Both the position numbers and the translations under genes were made by a program. Source: Firmicutes bacterium UBA2058 (GTDB lineage: Bacteria; Bacillota; Clostridia; Tissierellales; Sedimentibacteraceae). Taken from it: a stretch of DNA of 56,494 nucleotides. Below the pieces are notes generated by a model. That model searched no databases, was not told the DNA's origin, and was given only the letters and a program-made list of their open reading frames with translations. Shown piece by piece: positions 16,305 through 25,620 of this stretch (position 1 is its first letter; every line of letters begins with the position of its first letter). The stretch is from the NCBI GenBank assembly GCA_002332905.1, contig DDAM01000047.1, positions 1 through 56,494 on the forward strand. Direction: 5' to 3'.

Positions 16305-19250
16305 TTATAATATATTATTATTTTTTTGAAAATCTAACAGCTCATTCTTCTTGTCAATAGATATTTTTTTCATTTCAAATTCAGGTTTTCCTAAATAATA
16401 TCCTTGAATATAATCAATACCAAGTTTTATTAATGTAAACATTTCTTCTTTCGTTTCAACACCTTCAGCTATAACTTTAGCCTGACGTGTTTTTATAAAT
16501 TTAATCATGCTGAAAATCAAGTTTTGTCTTTCAATATCCTTATCCACATCTCTAATTAAACTCATATCAATTTTAACAAAATTTGGAGTTATGCATAACA
16601 ATGTAGACTCCGAATTATATCCTGCACCAAAATCATCTAATGCAATATTAATACCCCAACGGTTTACAAGAGAAAATTTTGTTTCCATACATTCACCATC
16701 GAGCTTTTCGCTTTCAATAATTTCCACAACCAATCTATTTAAATATTCGCTATAAGTATCCTCAAATAGCTTAAAGTCAATATCCGTTAAACGAGTATTA
16801 GGGACTGAATTGATAAACAACATTGCATCATTTGCTGCTTCTTTTTGAGATATAAAATCTTTCATTGCACCTGTCCATGTCAAGTATTCCATTTGATATA
16901 ATTTCGACTGCGCTCTGGCCAGTCTCATAACATCTACTACAGATTTTAATTTTTCACTTTGAGGTCTCATAAGTGCTTCATATGCAAATACTTCACCTGT
17001 TTTTACATCTACAATAGGTTGAAAAGCAAATTTAACCAATGAAAGCTCAAAAAATAGATTTAGTTCCTCTTTACCTTCAAATAGAACTTCATCTCGTTTA
17101 AATGCCTCCAAGTTAAACTCTTTAATGCTTCCTTTAGTATTCCTTTTTGCAGAATACATAGCAAAATCTGCGTGTCTAACTAAAGTATCATAGTCTATCC
17201 CATCATGAGGAAACCAAGCTATTCCTGCTGAAGCTCTTAATTTTGTATTATAATTGTTAGGGAGGCAAAATACGGTTTCATAAAGTTTTTTATGATTTTT
17301 TTGTATTAATTCTAATATTTCTTCCTTAGTCTGAAACCCATGTATAAATGCTAAGAATTCGTCACCGGATCTTCTTGCAACTATAGCCCCTACTTCATTT
17401 AAAGATGCAATTACATTAGCTGATTCTATTATATATTTATCTCCCATATCATGTCCATAGGTATCATTTATGAATTTTAAATTATCTAAGTCCCACATAA
17501 CCATGGCTCCAACACCACTTATATTCTTACTTAGCAATTCATCAATTCTTCGTTTAAATGAACGTCTATTTAATAGTTGTGTTAGTACATCATAATCACG
17601 TTCAAATTCGATTTTAATTTTTTCTTTAATTTCATCAGTTGCGTCCATTAATGCAATTAAAATCCTGTCTTCTTGGTCTACAATATGCAATTTTATCCAC
17701 CTGGTTTTATTGTTATCTTTAATCTCATAAACATTAATTTGATGAGGTGCATATTTAGTGCTTATGCATTTTGTTTTTTTAATAAAATGTTCAATGCAAT
17801 ACAAAAATTCTTCTTCTTCAAAATATTTTTGTTCCATATATTTTTTAGGGAATTCCATTAAGTACGCAACATTTTCAGTGCACCATACTTTTTTTGTAAT
17901 TTTATTGTATTCTATTGTTCCAAGAGGTAAATCCATTACTTGGAAAATCTTAGATAATCTTGATGCATAATAAAAAATATCATTGCTAAAGCCTTCAATA
18001 GTTTCAGATAACTCATCAATTTCTTTAGTCTGAATTTTGGGAAGCTTTATTGGTTTTTCAGGATCGCTTTTTTTAAGCACAGTTACCAAATCTGCAATAG
18101 GGTTTGTAAATTTAAAACTAAAAATTAATGAACCTAGCCCACCTATAAGTAATGCACAAATAAATGAAGTAAACAAACTTTTTCTTAATCTATTAGCTTC
18201 ATTTAATAGAATAGATTTTTTTGTCATACCACATAATACCCAATTTTCATTTGCAAAAGGAGTATTATTATCATAAAGCTTTAAGTAACTTACAGCGGTA
18301 ATTTCCGAATCATATAAACTATGATTTTCTAAATTATATATATTGTCTATTAAAATGTCTTTTTTTAATTTAAATAAATTAGATTTAGAAACTACATGAT
18401 TATATAACGGGCCAACCTGAAGTACATTATTAAAATTCTCACCATTTTCTGTTATAGCCAAGAAATATGCTCCATTGTTTTTCATAAGTTCTTCATATGG
18501 TAGATTTTTTCTTAAATAATCTAAAGTTATATCAATACCTACAACTCCATAAATCATACCATGACTATTCATAATAGGAACAGTATATGTTATAATTTGG
18601 GCATCATCCTTAGACATACGAAATGGTGCACTCCAATATCCAAAATCTCCAAAAAAGGTATATGGTTTTTGCTGTGCAGCACGCAGTGGTTTATAATAAA
18701 ATGCATCTTTTTCATTTTCTTCTGATAAATAAAGTTTTGTATTCCAATTGCTATCCATTGTCAAGTTCATTTCTTTGATAATTTTGCTGTGACCAACTTG
18801 AACTAATATATCAGAATTATCAAACGAAGCATTGGCAGGATCTAAATCCCTTATATAAAATGCCTTATATCCATTTCGAGTAGATATTTCTTCATCTAAA
18901 ATTAAAAAAGCACCTGTTACTTTAGAGTACCTTAATAGTTCAAGAAGTGACTCTACCATTGGTTTAGTAATTTCAGTTCCATGTTTAACAATACTGCTAC
19001 AATATTTTTCAATAATATCTTCAAAATTTTTATTATTTGTCCAATTATGAACCATGTTTGACTCAAGACTATTTTTTCTTGAGTTTACCACTTCAGAAAA
19101 TATAGATATAGCATTACTCTCAAGCTTTTCTACGGTACCTAAAATAAATATGGCAATAATAAAAACTAAGGACTGAATTGTGACAACCAACAACATAGGT
19201 ATTATAAGTCTTTTTAATATAGTTTTCTCTTTTTTCTTATTTAATTTCAT
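16305..19250 (-). CDS. Membrane GGDEF-EAL c-di-GMP signalling protein with extracellular sensor
   Basis: About 980 residues. A cytoplasmic basic stretch precedes a first transmembrane helix, then a roughly 300-residue extracellular sensor of Cache type (GVVGIDITLDYLR), a second helix (ALLIGGLGSLIFSF), a HAMP-like linker, a PAS-like segment, GGDEF and EAL. The cyclase motif reads SGDEF, an accepted variant; no RxxD inhibitory site is evident upstream of it. The EAL part keeps YEALMRP, DDFGAGYNS and EGVET, so phosphodiesterase activity is plausible. It may be bifunctional. The ATG at 19250 gives MKLNKKK at the membrane anchor; a longer frame to 19289 would overlap the upstream stop. It lies 19 bases after the binding-protein gene and is probably cotranscribed. 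Confidence 0.9.
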   Translation of the reverse strand: MKLNKKKEKTILKRLIIPMLLVVTIQSLVFIIAIFILGTVEKLESNAISIFSEVVNSRKNSLESNMVHNWTNNKNFEDIIEKYCSSIVKHGTEITKPMVESLLELLRYSKVTGAFLILDEEISTRNGYKAFYIRDLDPANASFDNSDILVQVGHSKIIKEMNLTMDSNWNTKLYLSEENEKDAFYYKPLRAAQQKPYTFFGDFGYWSAPFRMSKDDAQIITYTVPIMNSHGMIYGVVGIDITLDYLRKNLPYEELMKNNGAYFLAITENGENFNNVLQVGPLYNHVVSKSNLFKLKKDILIDNIYNLENHSLYDSEITAVSYLKLYDNNTPFANENWVLCGMTKKSILLNEANRLRKSLFTSFICALLIGGLGSLIFSFKFTNPIADLVTVLKKSDPEKPIKLPKIQTKEIDELSETIEGFSNDIFYYASRLSKIFQVMDLPLGTIEYNKITKKVWCTENVAYLMEFPKKYMEQKYFEEEEFLYCIEHFIKKTKCISTKYAPHQINVYEIKDNNKTRWIKLHIVDQEDRILIALMDATDEIKEKIKIEFERDYDVLTQLLNRRSFKRRIDELLSKNISGVGAMVMWDLDNLKFINDTYGHDMGDKYIIESANVIASLNEVGAIVARRSGDEFLAFIHGFQTKEEILELIQKNHKKLYETVFCLPNNYNTKLRASAGIAWFPHDGIDYDTLVRHADFAMYSAKRNTKGSIKEFNLEAFKRDEVLFEGKEELNLFFELSLVKFAFQPIVDVKTGEVFAYEALMRPQSEKLKSVVDVMRLARAQSKLYQMEYLTWTGAMKDFISQKEAANDAMLFINSVPNTRLTDIDFKLFEDTYSEYLNRLVVEIIESEKLDGECMETKFSLVNRWGINIALDDFGAGYNSESTLLCITPNFVKIDMSLIRDVDKDIERQNLIFSMIKFIKTRQAKVIAEGVETKEEMFTLIKLGIDYIQGYYLGKPEFEMKKISIDKKNELLDFQKNNNIL

Positions 19251-19269
19251 ACAATAACCACTCTCTGCT

Positions 19270-20703
19270 TTAATTATATATTGTAACATTAAGCACTTTT
19301 TTTAATTCATTAAACCAACTTTCAAAAGATTCATTACTGTATTTTTTAATAATCTCCTCCTTAACTCCTCCCAAGTCTACTTCCTTTTCAATTCTTTGCT
19401 TATCCACTAATGCCTTATCAAGAAGTGATTTTTCAAGTATTTTTCTTGCCTCAGTTCCATTATTAAATGCTTTACTAGTATATAGCTCATAAGTTTTAGT
19501 TTGCTCAATAGCAACATTCAAAGTTTTTTCAACGTTTTCAGCAATATTTACTTCTTTTTCTTTCAATAAATTTATCATATGTTCATAATCATTTGTCTTT
19601 GTTTTCACAGGTAAATATGAGGATTGTGATGAAAACAATAAATTTCTATCTTCATCTGTAATCCATTTCAAAAATACTGTGCTAGCGTATTCTTTTGTCT
19701 CTGTATTTTTAGTAACAGAAAAACCAGCTCCTTGTTGAACTGCTATTTTACTTGTCCCTTTAAATGTGGGAATAGGTAAAACTAATAGCTCTATAGGATA
19801 TGACTTTTCATCTTCTAGAATAACTTTAGTAGGAAAATAAGTAGAACCACTTGAAGAACCTATAAATGCAATAATATCTCCAGTTTTAGCATCATCAGAA
19901 GCGAATTTACCATACTTTCCAAAGTATCCATTAACAAATGGAACATAAAAATTGTCCCAAATTTTTCTCATAGTATTTTTATCTATATCCATAATAACTT
20001 CATCATTTTCTACTTTAAATAATTCATGTCCTAATTGGTAGCTACCAACTAATATATAGTTAGCCATAACATCACGACCAAAAAATGCTTTTCCTCCACT
20101 GTAGCTATAATATTTTTCAGCAACATAAGCTATATCTTCCCAAGTCGAAAGTTCTTTCTCTGTTACTCCAGTAGCTTTTGAAAACTCATCCCAGTCAGTT
20201 TTATTAATCATTAATACTTCAGTGGATTTAGCAATTGGTATTATTTTAAGATTTTTATTCTCATCAAACTTTCCCTCCTCAATATAACTATGTACATATT
20301 CTGACAGTTCTTTTTGAGTATAATATTTATCTAGAGATGCTAGAAGTCCAATATCATCGATTTCCTTAGCTGTATCTACATATGTGGCAAATAAATCTGG
20401 CATATTGTTACAACCAACTTTTTGCATTGCAGAATCTTTTACCATTTTAATCAAATCATTGACTCCACCCTGACTAAATGCTTCTACAACAATTCCCTTT
20501 TCTTTGCCAACTGTTTCGTTAAACTCGACTATTAGATTATCAAAAGCAGTTTTTTGTGCACCATTATAGTAATGCCATACTGTAATGGTAGTGGGAGAAT
20601 CAGAATCTAGACCGTATTCACTATATTTTATTTTAGAGCAAGCTGTTAATAGCATACCTATTGTCAAAACTAAAATTATAGCTTTATTTATGTATTTTTT
20701 CAT
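19270..20703 (-). CDS. Orphan ABC-type sugar-binding lipoprotein (family 1)
   Basis: A 477-residue extracellular solute-binding protein. The signal peptide ends in the lipobox LLTACSK, so it is a membrane-anchored lipoprotein processed after Lgt action. The fold markers are ITVWHYYNGAQKTAFDNLI near the N-terminus and VQQGAGFSVTKNTETKEYAS with FLKWIT in the C-lobe, typical of carbohydrate-binding proteins. No permease or ATPase gene is adjacent; the only partner is the downstream GGDEF-EAL sensor. I infer that it may present a ligand to that sensor instead of, or as well as, a transporter. A good promoter lies at 20749-20777. Confidence 0.88.
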   Translation of the reverse strand: MKKYINKAIILVLTIGMLLTACSKIKYSEYGLDSDSPTTITVWHYYNGAQKTAFDNLIVEFNETVGKEKGIVVEAFSQGGVNDLIKMVKDSAMQKVGCNNMPDLFATYVDTAKEIDDIGLLASLDKYYTQKELSEYVHSYIEEGKFDENKNLKIIPIAKSTEVLMINKTDWDEFSKATGVTEKELSTWEDIAYVAEKYYSYSGGKAFFGRDVMANYILVGSYQLGHELFKVENDEVIMDIDKNTMRKIWDNFYVPFVNGYFGKYGKFASDDAKTGDIIAFIGSSSGSTYFPTKVILEDEKSYPIELLVLPIPTFKGTSKIAVQQGAGFSVTKNTETKEYASTVFLKWITDEDRNLLFSSQSSYLPVKTKTNDYEHMINLLKEKEVNIAENVEKTLNVAIEQTKTYELYTSKAFNNGTEARKILEKSLLDKALVDKQRIEKEVDLGGVKEEIIKKYSNESFESWFNELKKVLNVTIYN

Positions 20704-20748
20704 AAATTAACTCCTATGTATTTTTTTATACCATATACTAATATTTAC

Positions 20749-20777
20749 ATTATAAACAAATCGACAAAATTTGACAA
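20749..20777 (-). promoter_or_regulatory. SigA-type promoter of the binding protein/GGDEF-EAL operon
   Basis: On the minus strand TTGTCA (20772-20777), 17 bases, TATAAT (20749-20754), located 46 bases before the start codon. Confidence 0.7.
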
Positions 20778-20797
20778 TATATACTATATAAATATTT

Positions 20798-20837
20798 ATA
20801 CTAATTGCTATTATAAAGTTTTATTTGAGATTAGTAT
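20798..20837. repeat. Dispersed palindromic repeat D, copy 2
   Basis: ATACTAATT ... GATTAGTAT inverted ends with an internal TTTTATTTGAGATTAGTAT identical to the end of copy 1. It lies just upstream of the promoter at 20749-20777. This is the shortest copy (40 bases). Confidence 0.55.
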
Positions 20838-20863
20838 TTATTAACTATTTTTTTAATATAAAA

Positions 20864-20900
20864 AAAGTGTCAAAAACTATAAGAAGTTTTATGACACTTT
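20864..20900 (-). terminator. Intrinsic terminator of the pheST-lgt operon
   Basis: On the minus strand AAAGTGTC and AAAACT pair with AGTTTTT and GACACTTT, followed by TTTT, 12 bases after the lgt stop. Confidence 0.85.
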
Positions 20901-20912
20901 AATATTTTATTT

Positions 20913-21680
20913 TTAATTAGATTCACTCATATCATCTAGCTTATCTTTTTTATATTTTCTTAGTATATAGAAAATCACTAATCCTGCCAGAAACATTACT
21001 ATGCTTGCAATTTGTGCTGTCCTTAAACCTAAGAACATCAAACTATCCGTTCTTAAGCCTTCTACAAAAAATCTAACTACAGAATATAGTATTAGATATA
21101 AAGCAAAAACCTCACCTTCATTTTTACGTTTATGTTTTCTATACCACATTAGGAAAAAGAAAATTATTATATTTCCTAATGATTCATACAAGAATGTTGG
21201 GTGAACCTTTACTCCATCAATCATTATACCCCATGGCAAATCGGTTGGTCCTCCATAAGCCTCTTGGTTAACAAAATTTCCCCATCTGCCAATGGCTTGT
21301 GCAAGAATAACCGAAGGTGCGATTATATCAATTATTCTAAAAAAGCTTATCTTTCTTATCCTGCAGAATATTAGACCTGCAATAATTCCACCAAATATAC
21401 CTCCGTGTATTGCTAATCCACCATTTCTAATATTAATAATTTCACCTAGATTTAGATTTTGGCTATAATAATCCCAAGAAAAGGCTACATAATATAACCT
21501 TGCACATATTATACCTACAGGTACTACAACTAATAAAAAATCAATAAGATTATCTTCCTTAAAACCAATTCGTCTACATTCTCTAAACGATAGAATTATA
21601 CCAAGAAGCAAACCCGCTGAAATTATTACTCCATACCACATTACATCTAAACCAAATAGTGTAAATGCTACTCTATCCAT
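20913..21680 (-). CDS. lgt: Prolipoprotein diacylglyceryl transferase
   Basis: Lgt transfers diacylglycerol from phosphatidylglycerol to the lipobox cysteine of prolipoproteins in the membrane. The 255-residue product has about seven transmembrane segments and the signatures GGLAIHGGIFGG, IGRWGNFVNQEAYG and VHPTFLYES. The ATG at 21680 has GGGAGG upstream and lies 13 bases after pheT; the longer frame would overlap pheT. Its position at the end of the pheST operon puts it under the Phe T-box unless an internal promoter exists. The window encodes at least two likely substrates (19270-20703 and 53519-54526). Confidence 0.96.
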   Translation of the reverse strand: MDRVAFTLFGLDVMWYGVIISAGLLLGIILSFRECRRIGFKEDNLIDFLLVVVPVGIICARLYYVAFSWDYYSQNLNLGEIINIRNGGLAIHGGIFGGIIAGLIFCRIRKISFFRIIDIIAPSVILAQAIGRWGNFVNQEAYGGPTDLPWGIMIDGVKVHPTFLYESLGNIIIFFFLMWYRKHKRKNEGEVFALYLILYSVVRFFVEGLRTDSLMFLGLRTAQIASIVMFLAGLVIFYILRKYKKDKLDDMSESN

Positions 21681-21693
21681 AAAAACCTCCCAA

Positions 21694-24084
21694 TTATCGT
21701 AGAACGGCATCGAAGTTTTCTTTAAGCTTTTCTAAAATCATATTATGAATTTTATCAACTTCTTTATCCTTCAATGTTCGATCTTTATTTCTATATGTTA
21801 TAGAAAATGCTGTACTCTTATAGCCCTTTTCTATATGACTACCTTTATATACATCAAACAACTTAACGTCCTCTATTATATGTGGATTTACACCTTTTAT
21901 TATATCTTCCATATCACCAACCAAAACTTCGTCCTTAACCTTAACAGCTATATCTCTTTGCATTGCTGGATATTTTGGTAATGCTTTATATTTTCTAACC
22001 ATATTTTTATGTTCAACAATTTTATCAACATCTATTTCAGCCATTAATACTTTTTTATTGATATCATAGTTGTCAAGAACTTGTGGATGTAGTTCTCCGA
22101 ATACACCAACCTCTTCATCATCAAAATAAACCCCTGCACAAACTCCACTATGAAAAATAGGATTATTCTCTACCGCTTTAACCTTTAATTCAATACCAAA
22201 GCGATTTAACATCTGCTCTATTATTCCTTTTAGATTAAAAAAATCGTACTCTCCATACATACCTATGCAAAGCTTGCTTCTCTCTTCTGGAAGCTCTGTA
22301 ACAGGTAATTGTTTAGGGAAGAAAGTATTTCCAACCTCAAAGAATTTAACCTCATTTATACCTCTATTGTCATTTCTGCTCATAGCATCAAGCATATTTG
22401 TCATAAGAGTTGTTCTCATAACACTAAAATCCTCCCCAAGCGGATTTAATAGCCTAATGTATTTTTTAATATATGAATCTTCATTAACACAGATATTATC
22501 TAGGGATTTTGGGCTTATAAATGAGTATGTCATAATCTCAACTAGTCCCATAGAAACCATAATGTTTCTTATATAGTCTTCAGTTTGTCTTTTTTCTGAT
22601 TTTCTGCCTTTTTCAAGAGTACTAATAATTGGCTGAGCCTCAATATTTTCAAAGCCATATATTCTACCAATCTCTTCTATTAAATCAGCTTCCTGCTCTA
22701 TATCACATCTGAAATAAGGAATCTCTGATACGATTTTCTCTCCGTCTAAGGTGCTTTTAATTTCAAGCTTATTTAAGCTTTTTAACATGTCTTCAACTGA
22801 AATCTTCACTCCTAGAAGATCTTCTGCTCTATGAGGTCTAAGTGTAACTGTTTTTGGAACAAATTCACTCTTACCTGCATTTATATATCCCTTAACTACA
22901 GTACCAGCTCCAATCATTTCTATAAGCTGGCAAGCTCTATTGCTTGCTATTTCAGCATTTTTATAGTGAAGTGCCTTTTCGTTTCTAGCAGAAGCCTCAG
23001 AACGAAGACCATATTTTCTAGATGTGTCACGAATAGATTTAGTGTTGAAGGTTGCACTTTCAAGAAGCATTAAAGTAGTATCTTCTCCTATTTCAGTGTC
23101 ATATCCACCCATTACTCCTGCTAATCCAACTGGCTTTTCACTATCTGCTATAACTAATACATTATTATCTAACTTTCTTTCTACCTTGTCAAGTGTTGTA
23201 ACTATTTCACCATCTTTTGCACGTCTTGCTATGATTTTTTTGCCTTTAAATTTATCTAAATCATAAGCGTGAAGCGGTTGACCAAGCTCTAACATAACGT
23301 AGTTAGTAACGTCAACTATATTGTTTATTGGTCTCATACCTGCATCCATCAAGGCTCTTTGCATCCACATAGGAGACTTGCCTATTTTTACATCCTTTAT
23401 TACTCTTATATAAAATCTTTCACAAAGATCCGCAGCATCTATAGATACCTCATCGAAGTAATCTTTTATATCATCAACCTCGTTTTGAATTTTAACTTCT
23501 GGAAATCTAAATTCTTTATTTAAGGTTGCAGCTACCTCTCTTGCCATACCTGTTATATTTAGACAATCTGGTCTATTATAGGTTATTTCTATATCTAATA
23601 CCTTTCCATTTATAGATAAAACCTCTTTAATATCTTTTCCAATAGGAGTGTTTTCTTCGAGTATCATAATTCCATCATTGCCACCCTTTGGTGTGACTTT
23701 ATCCTCAAAGCCAAGTTCCTCATATGAACACATCATACCTTGAGATTCAACACCTCTAAGCTTAGATAATTTAATATTTAGACCAGTTGGCAAATGTGCT
23801 CCAACTAGTGATACAGGAACTATGTCGCCTATACTAATATTTGTAGCTCCAGTTACTATTTGAACAATTTCGTTTCCTATATCAACTTTAGTTACAACTA
23901 ATTTATCAGCATCTGGGTGTCTTTCAATCTCTAATATTTTTCCTGTTATTACATGAGTGATATCCTTATCCATATCAATTATAGAATCCACATGTGAGCC
24001 TGTTAATGTAATTTTATCAGCTAACTCTTTTGCATCTATGTCTATATCTACGTATTTTTCCATCCATTTAATTGGTGCTAACAT
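21694..24084 (-). CDS. pheT: Phenylalanyl-tRNA synthetase beta subunit
   Basis: PheT forms the alpha2-beta2 enzyme with PheS and holds the tRNA-binding and editing modules. The 796-residue product starts MLAPIKWMEKYVD and contains the EMAP-like tRNA-binding domain (about 40-150), B3/B4 editing domain (NIVDVTNYVMLELGQPLHAYD), B5 domain, the synthetase-like core and a C-terminal FDX-ACB domain (RDIAVKV ... FSITYRNKDRTLKDKEVD). I chose the ATG at 24084, which has GGAGG just upstream; the frame extends into the preceding repeat. Confidence 0.97.
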   Translation of the reverse strand: MLAPIKWMEKYVDIDIDAKELADKITLTGSHVDSIIDMDKDITHVITGKILEIERHPDADKLVVTKVDIGNEIVQIVTGATNISIGDIVPVSLVGAHLPTGLNIKLSKLRGVESQGMMCSYEELGFEDKVTPKGGNDGIMILEENTPIGKDIKEVLSINGKVLDIEITYNRPDCLNITGMAREVAATLNKEFRFPEVKIQNEVDDIKDYFDEVSIDAADLCERFYIRVIKDVKIGKSPMWMQRALMDAGMRPINNIVDVTNYVMLELGQPLHAYDLDKFKGKKIIARRAKDGEIVTTLDKVERKLDNNVLVIADSEKPVGLAGVMGGYDTEIGEDTTLMLLESATFNTKSIRDTSRKYGLRSEASARNEKALHYKNAEIASNRACQLIEMIGAGTVVKGYINAGKSEFVPKTVTLRPHRAEDLLGVKISVEDMLKSLNKLEIKSTLDGEKIVSEIPYFRCDIEQEADLIEEIGRIYGFENIEAQPIISTLEKGRKSEKRQTEDYIRNIMVSMGLVEIMTYSFISPKSLDNICVNEDSYIKKYIRLLNPLGEDFSVMRTTLMTNMLDAMSRNDNRGINEVKFFEVGNTFFPKQLPVTELPEERSKLCIGMYGEYDFFNLKGIIEQMLNRFGIELKVKAVENNPIFHSGVCAGVYFDDEEVGVFGELHPQVLDNYDINKKVLMAEIDVDKIVEHKNMVRKYKALPKYPAMQRDIAVKVKDEVLVGDMEDIIKGVNPHIIEDVKLFDVYKGSHIEKGYKSTAFSITYRNKDRTLKDKEVDKIHNMILEKLKENFDAVLR

Positions 24085-24090
24085 ATTTAC

Positions 24091-24144
24091 CTCCATTACG
24101 CCACTTTGTGGCATTATTCATAGCGTGAATGCACTTTCACGCTC
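24091..24144 (-). repeat. Intercistronic hairpin repeat A between pheS and pheT
   Basis: On the minus strand stem 1 AGCGTGAAA/TTCACGCT (24122-24143) begins a few bases after the pheS stop. Stem 2 ATGCCAC/GTGGCGT (24098-24114) runs into AATGGAGG, the pheT SD. Both stems are well formed. Confidence 0.8.
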
Positions 24145-24149
24145 TCTTT

Positions 24150-25172
24150 TTAGAATTGCTTTAAAAATCTTTCATCATTATCAAACAAAAGTCTTATGTT
24201 ATTGATACCATGCTTAACCATAGTAACTCTATCTATACCCATACCAAATGCAAAACCGCTGTAAACCTCAGGGTCTATACCACAGTTTCTAAGTACATTT
24301 GGATGAACCATACCACAGCCTAATAGCTCCATACTCCAACCAGTATTATTGCATACTTCACAACCTTTGCCTTTACATTTTAAACATGAAACGTCAACCT
24401 CGGCACTTGGCTCTGTAAATGGAAAATTGTGTGGTCTAAATCTAGTCTTCATTTCATCGCCGAACATTTGCTTTACAAACTGATTAATTGCATCCTTTAA
24501 ATTAGCCATAGTTATTCCCTTATCTATAACTAAACATTCCATTTGATGAAACATCGGTGAGTGAGTATCATCTACCTCATCAAATCTAAAAGTTCTACCA
24601 GCTGAAACCATTCTGATAGGTGGTTTTTGTGTCTTCATAGTTCTTATTTGAACTGGTGAAGTTTGTGTTCTTAATACTATTCCATCAGCTAGATAAAAAG
24701 TGTCTGACATATCTCTTGATGGATGGTCGTCTGGTGCATTTAAATCATCAAAGTTGTTTTGAACAGTATCTACCTCTGGTCCTTCCACAACATCATAACC
24801 CATGGTTAAAAATAGAGTTTCCAATTCCTCTTTTACCTGCATCAATGGATGTCTTCTACCCATCTCAGGATACTTTGAAGGCATAGTAACGTCTATTTTT
24901 TCATTCTTTAGCTTTTCTTCCTTTTCTTTTGCTGCTAAAGCTTCCTTAAAATCACTAATATTAGTTTCAATAGCTTCTCTAACCTCATTAGCTACCTTTC
25001 CGATAATAGGTCTTTCTTCTTCCGATAATTGACCCATGCTACGTAATATTGAAGTAAGCTCTCCCTTTTTGCCTAAAAATTGTACTCTTATCTTTTCAAT
25101 TTCATCATTACAATTGCACTGTTTTATAAGTTCTAAAGCTTCTTCCATAACATTTAATAGCTTTTCTTTCAT
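24150..25172 (-). CDS. pheS: Phenylalanyl-tRNA synthetase alpha subunit
   Basis: PheS is the catalytic class II subunit that charges tRNA-Phe. The 340-residue product has the N-terminal coiled coil, the motif RRHPLMQVKEELETLFLTMG, the class II motif 2 region with TFRFDEVDDTHSPMFHQ, the small CxxC segment seen in many bacterial PheS proteins (CLKCKGKGCEVC) and motif 3 GFAFGMGIDRVTMV. Downstream of a Phe T-box leader; ATG preceded by AGGAGG. Confidence 0.98.
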   Translation of the reverse strand: MKEKLLNVMEEALELIKQCNCNDEIEKIRVQFLGKKGELTSILRSMGQLSEEERPIIGKVANEVREAIETNISDFKEALAAKEKEEKLKNEKIDVTMPSKYPEMGRRHPLMQVKEELETLFLTMGYDVVEGPEVDTVQNNFDDLNAPDDHPSRDMSDTFYLADGIVLRTQTSPVQIRTMKTQKPPIRMVSAGRTFRFDEVDDTHSPMFHQMECLVIDKGITMANLKDAINQFVKQMFGDEMKTRFRPHNFPFTEPSAEVDVSCLKCKGKGCEVCNNTGWSMELLGCGMVHPNVLRNCGIDPEVYSGFAFGMGIDRVTMVKHGINNIRLLFDNDERFLKQF

Positions 25173-25178
25173 TTTAAC

Positions 25179-25225
25179 CTCCTATTATGCCCTAAGCGGC
25201 ATTACAAATAATTAGCGTGAAATAC
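25179..25225 (-). repeat. Partial hairpin repeat A before pheS
   Basis: Stem 2 ATGCC(GC)/(G)GGCAT (25187-25202) runs into AATAGGAGG, the pheS SD. Stem 1 is represented only by a TTTCACGCT half (25213-25221). It sits between the T-box terminator and the pheS start. Confidence 0.65.
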
Positions 25226-25253
25226 GTTTTAAACAATATTTTTTAAATATAAT

Positions 25254-25591
25254 TAAATAAAATAAACCGCGAATTTCGCTCATGAAGAGGCGAAGTCCGC
25301 GGTACCACTCTTATTCACAAGCAATATGTACATTGCCTGTCTTGATTTTAATTAACGATATTAACCGTGCAAATCTACTGCTATTTCAATCTGCAAGCTC
25401 AAGAGTGAACTTCAATGTTTATTGTTTAATGGTGATTTCAGCTATTACACCATTTCTCTTGAAACAATCATACACTTGGTACAAGTGTATCTCCTTCAGT
25501 ATAAGGAGTTGTCCTTGGTACCAAGGAACCTAACATCTACTTTTCTCTATCATTGCTTTTAATATTTAGTTTTGTTTTTATATTAGTCATC
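25254..25591 (-). promoter_or_regulatory. T-box riboswitch with Phe (UUC) specifier, upstream of pheS
   Basis: The leader senses uncharged tRNA-Phe and switches between terminator and antiterminator. The minus strand shows the conserved T-box core AGAGTGGTACCGCGG (around 25298-25312). A terminator follows, CCGCG pairing with CGCGG through GCGAA/TTCGC, then TTTATTTTATTT. The base of stem I pairs AGAG with CTCT and ATGTT with AACAT; the internal loop between them carries AGTA on the 5' side and TGAAGTTCA on the 3' side. The TTC at 25407-25409, followed by A, is therefore the specifier and is a Phe codon, matching the downstream genes. Confidence 0.93.
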
Positions 25592-25620
25592 ATTATAACA
25601 AAGCTAGTATAATATTACAA
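25592..25620 (-). promoter_or_regulatory. Promoter of the pheS T-box leader
   Basis: On the minus strand TTGTAA (25615-25620), 17 bases, TATAAT (25592-25597). The -35 overlaps the stop codon of the upstream RNA methyltransferase gene. Confidence 0.8.

Noticed and set aside
25282..25533. Plus-strand 83-codon frame in the pheS leader
   Set aside because: It lies wholly within the T-box riboswitch on the opposite strand; the RNA structure explains the sequence.
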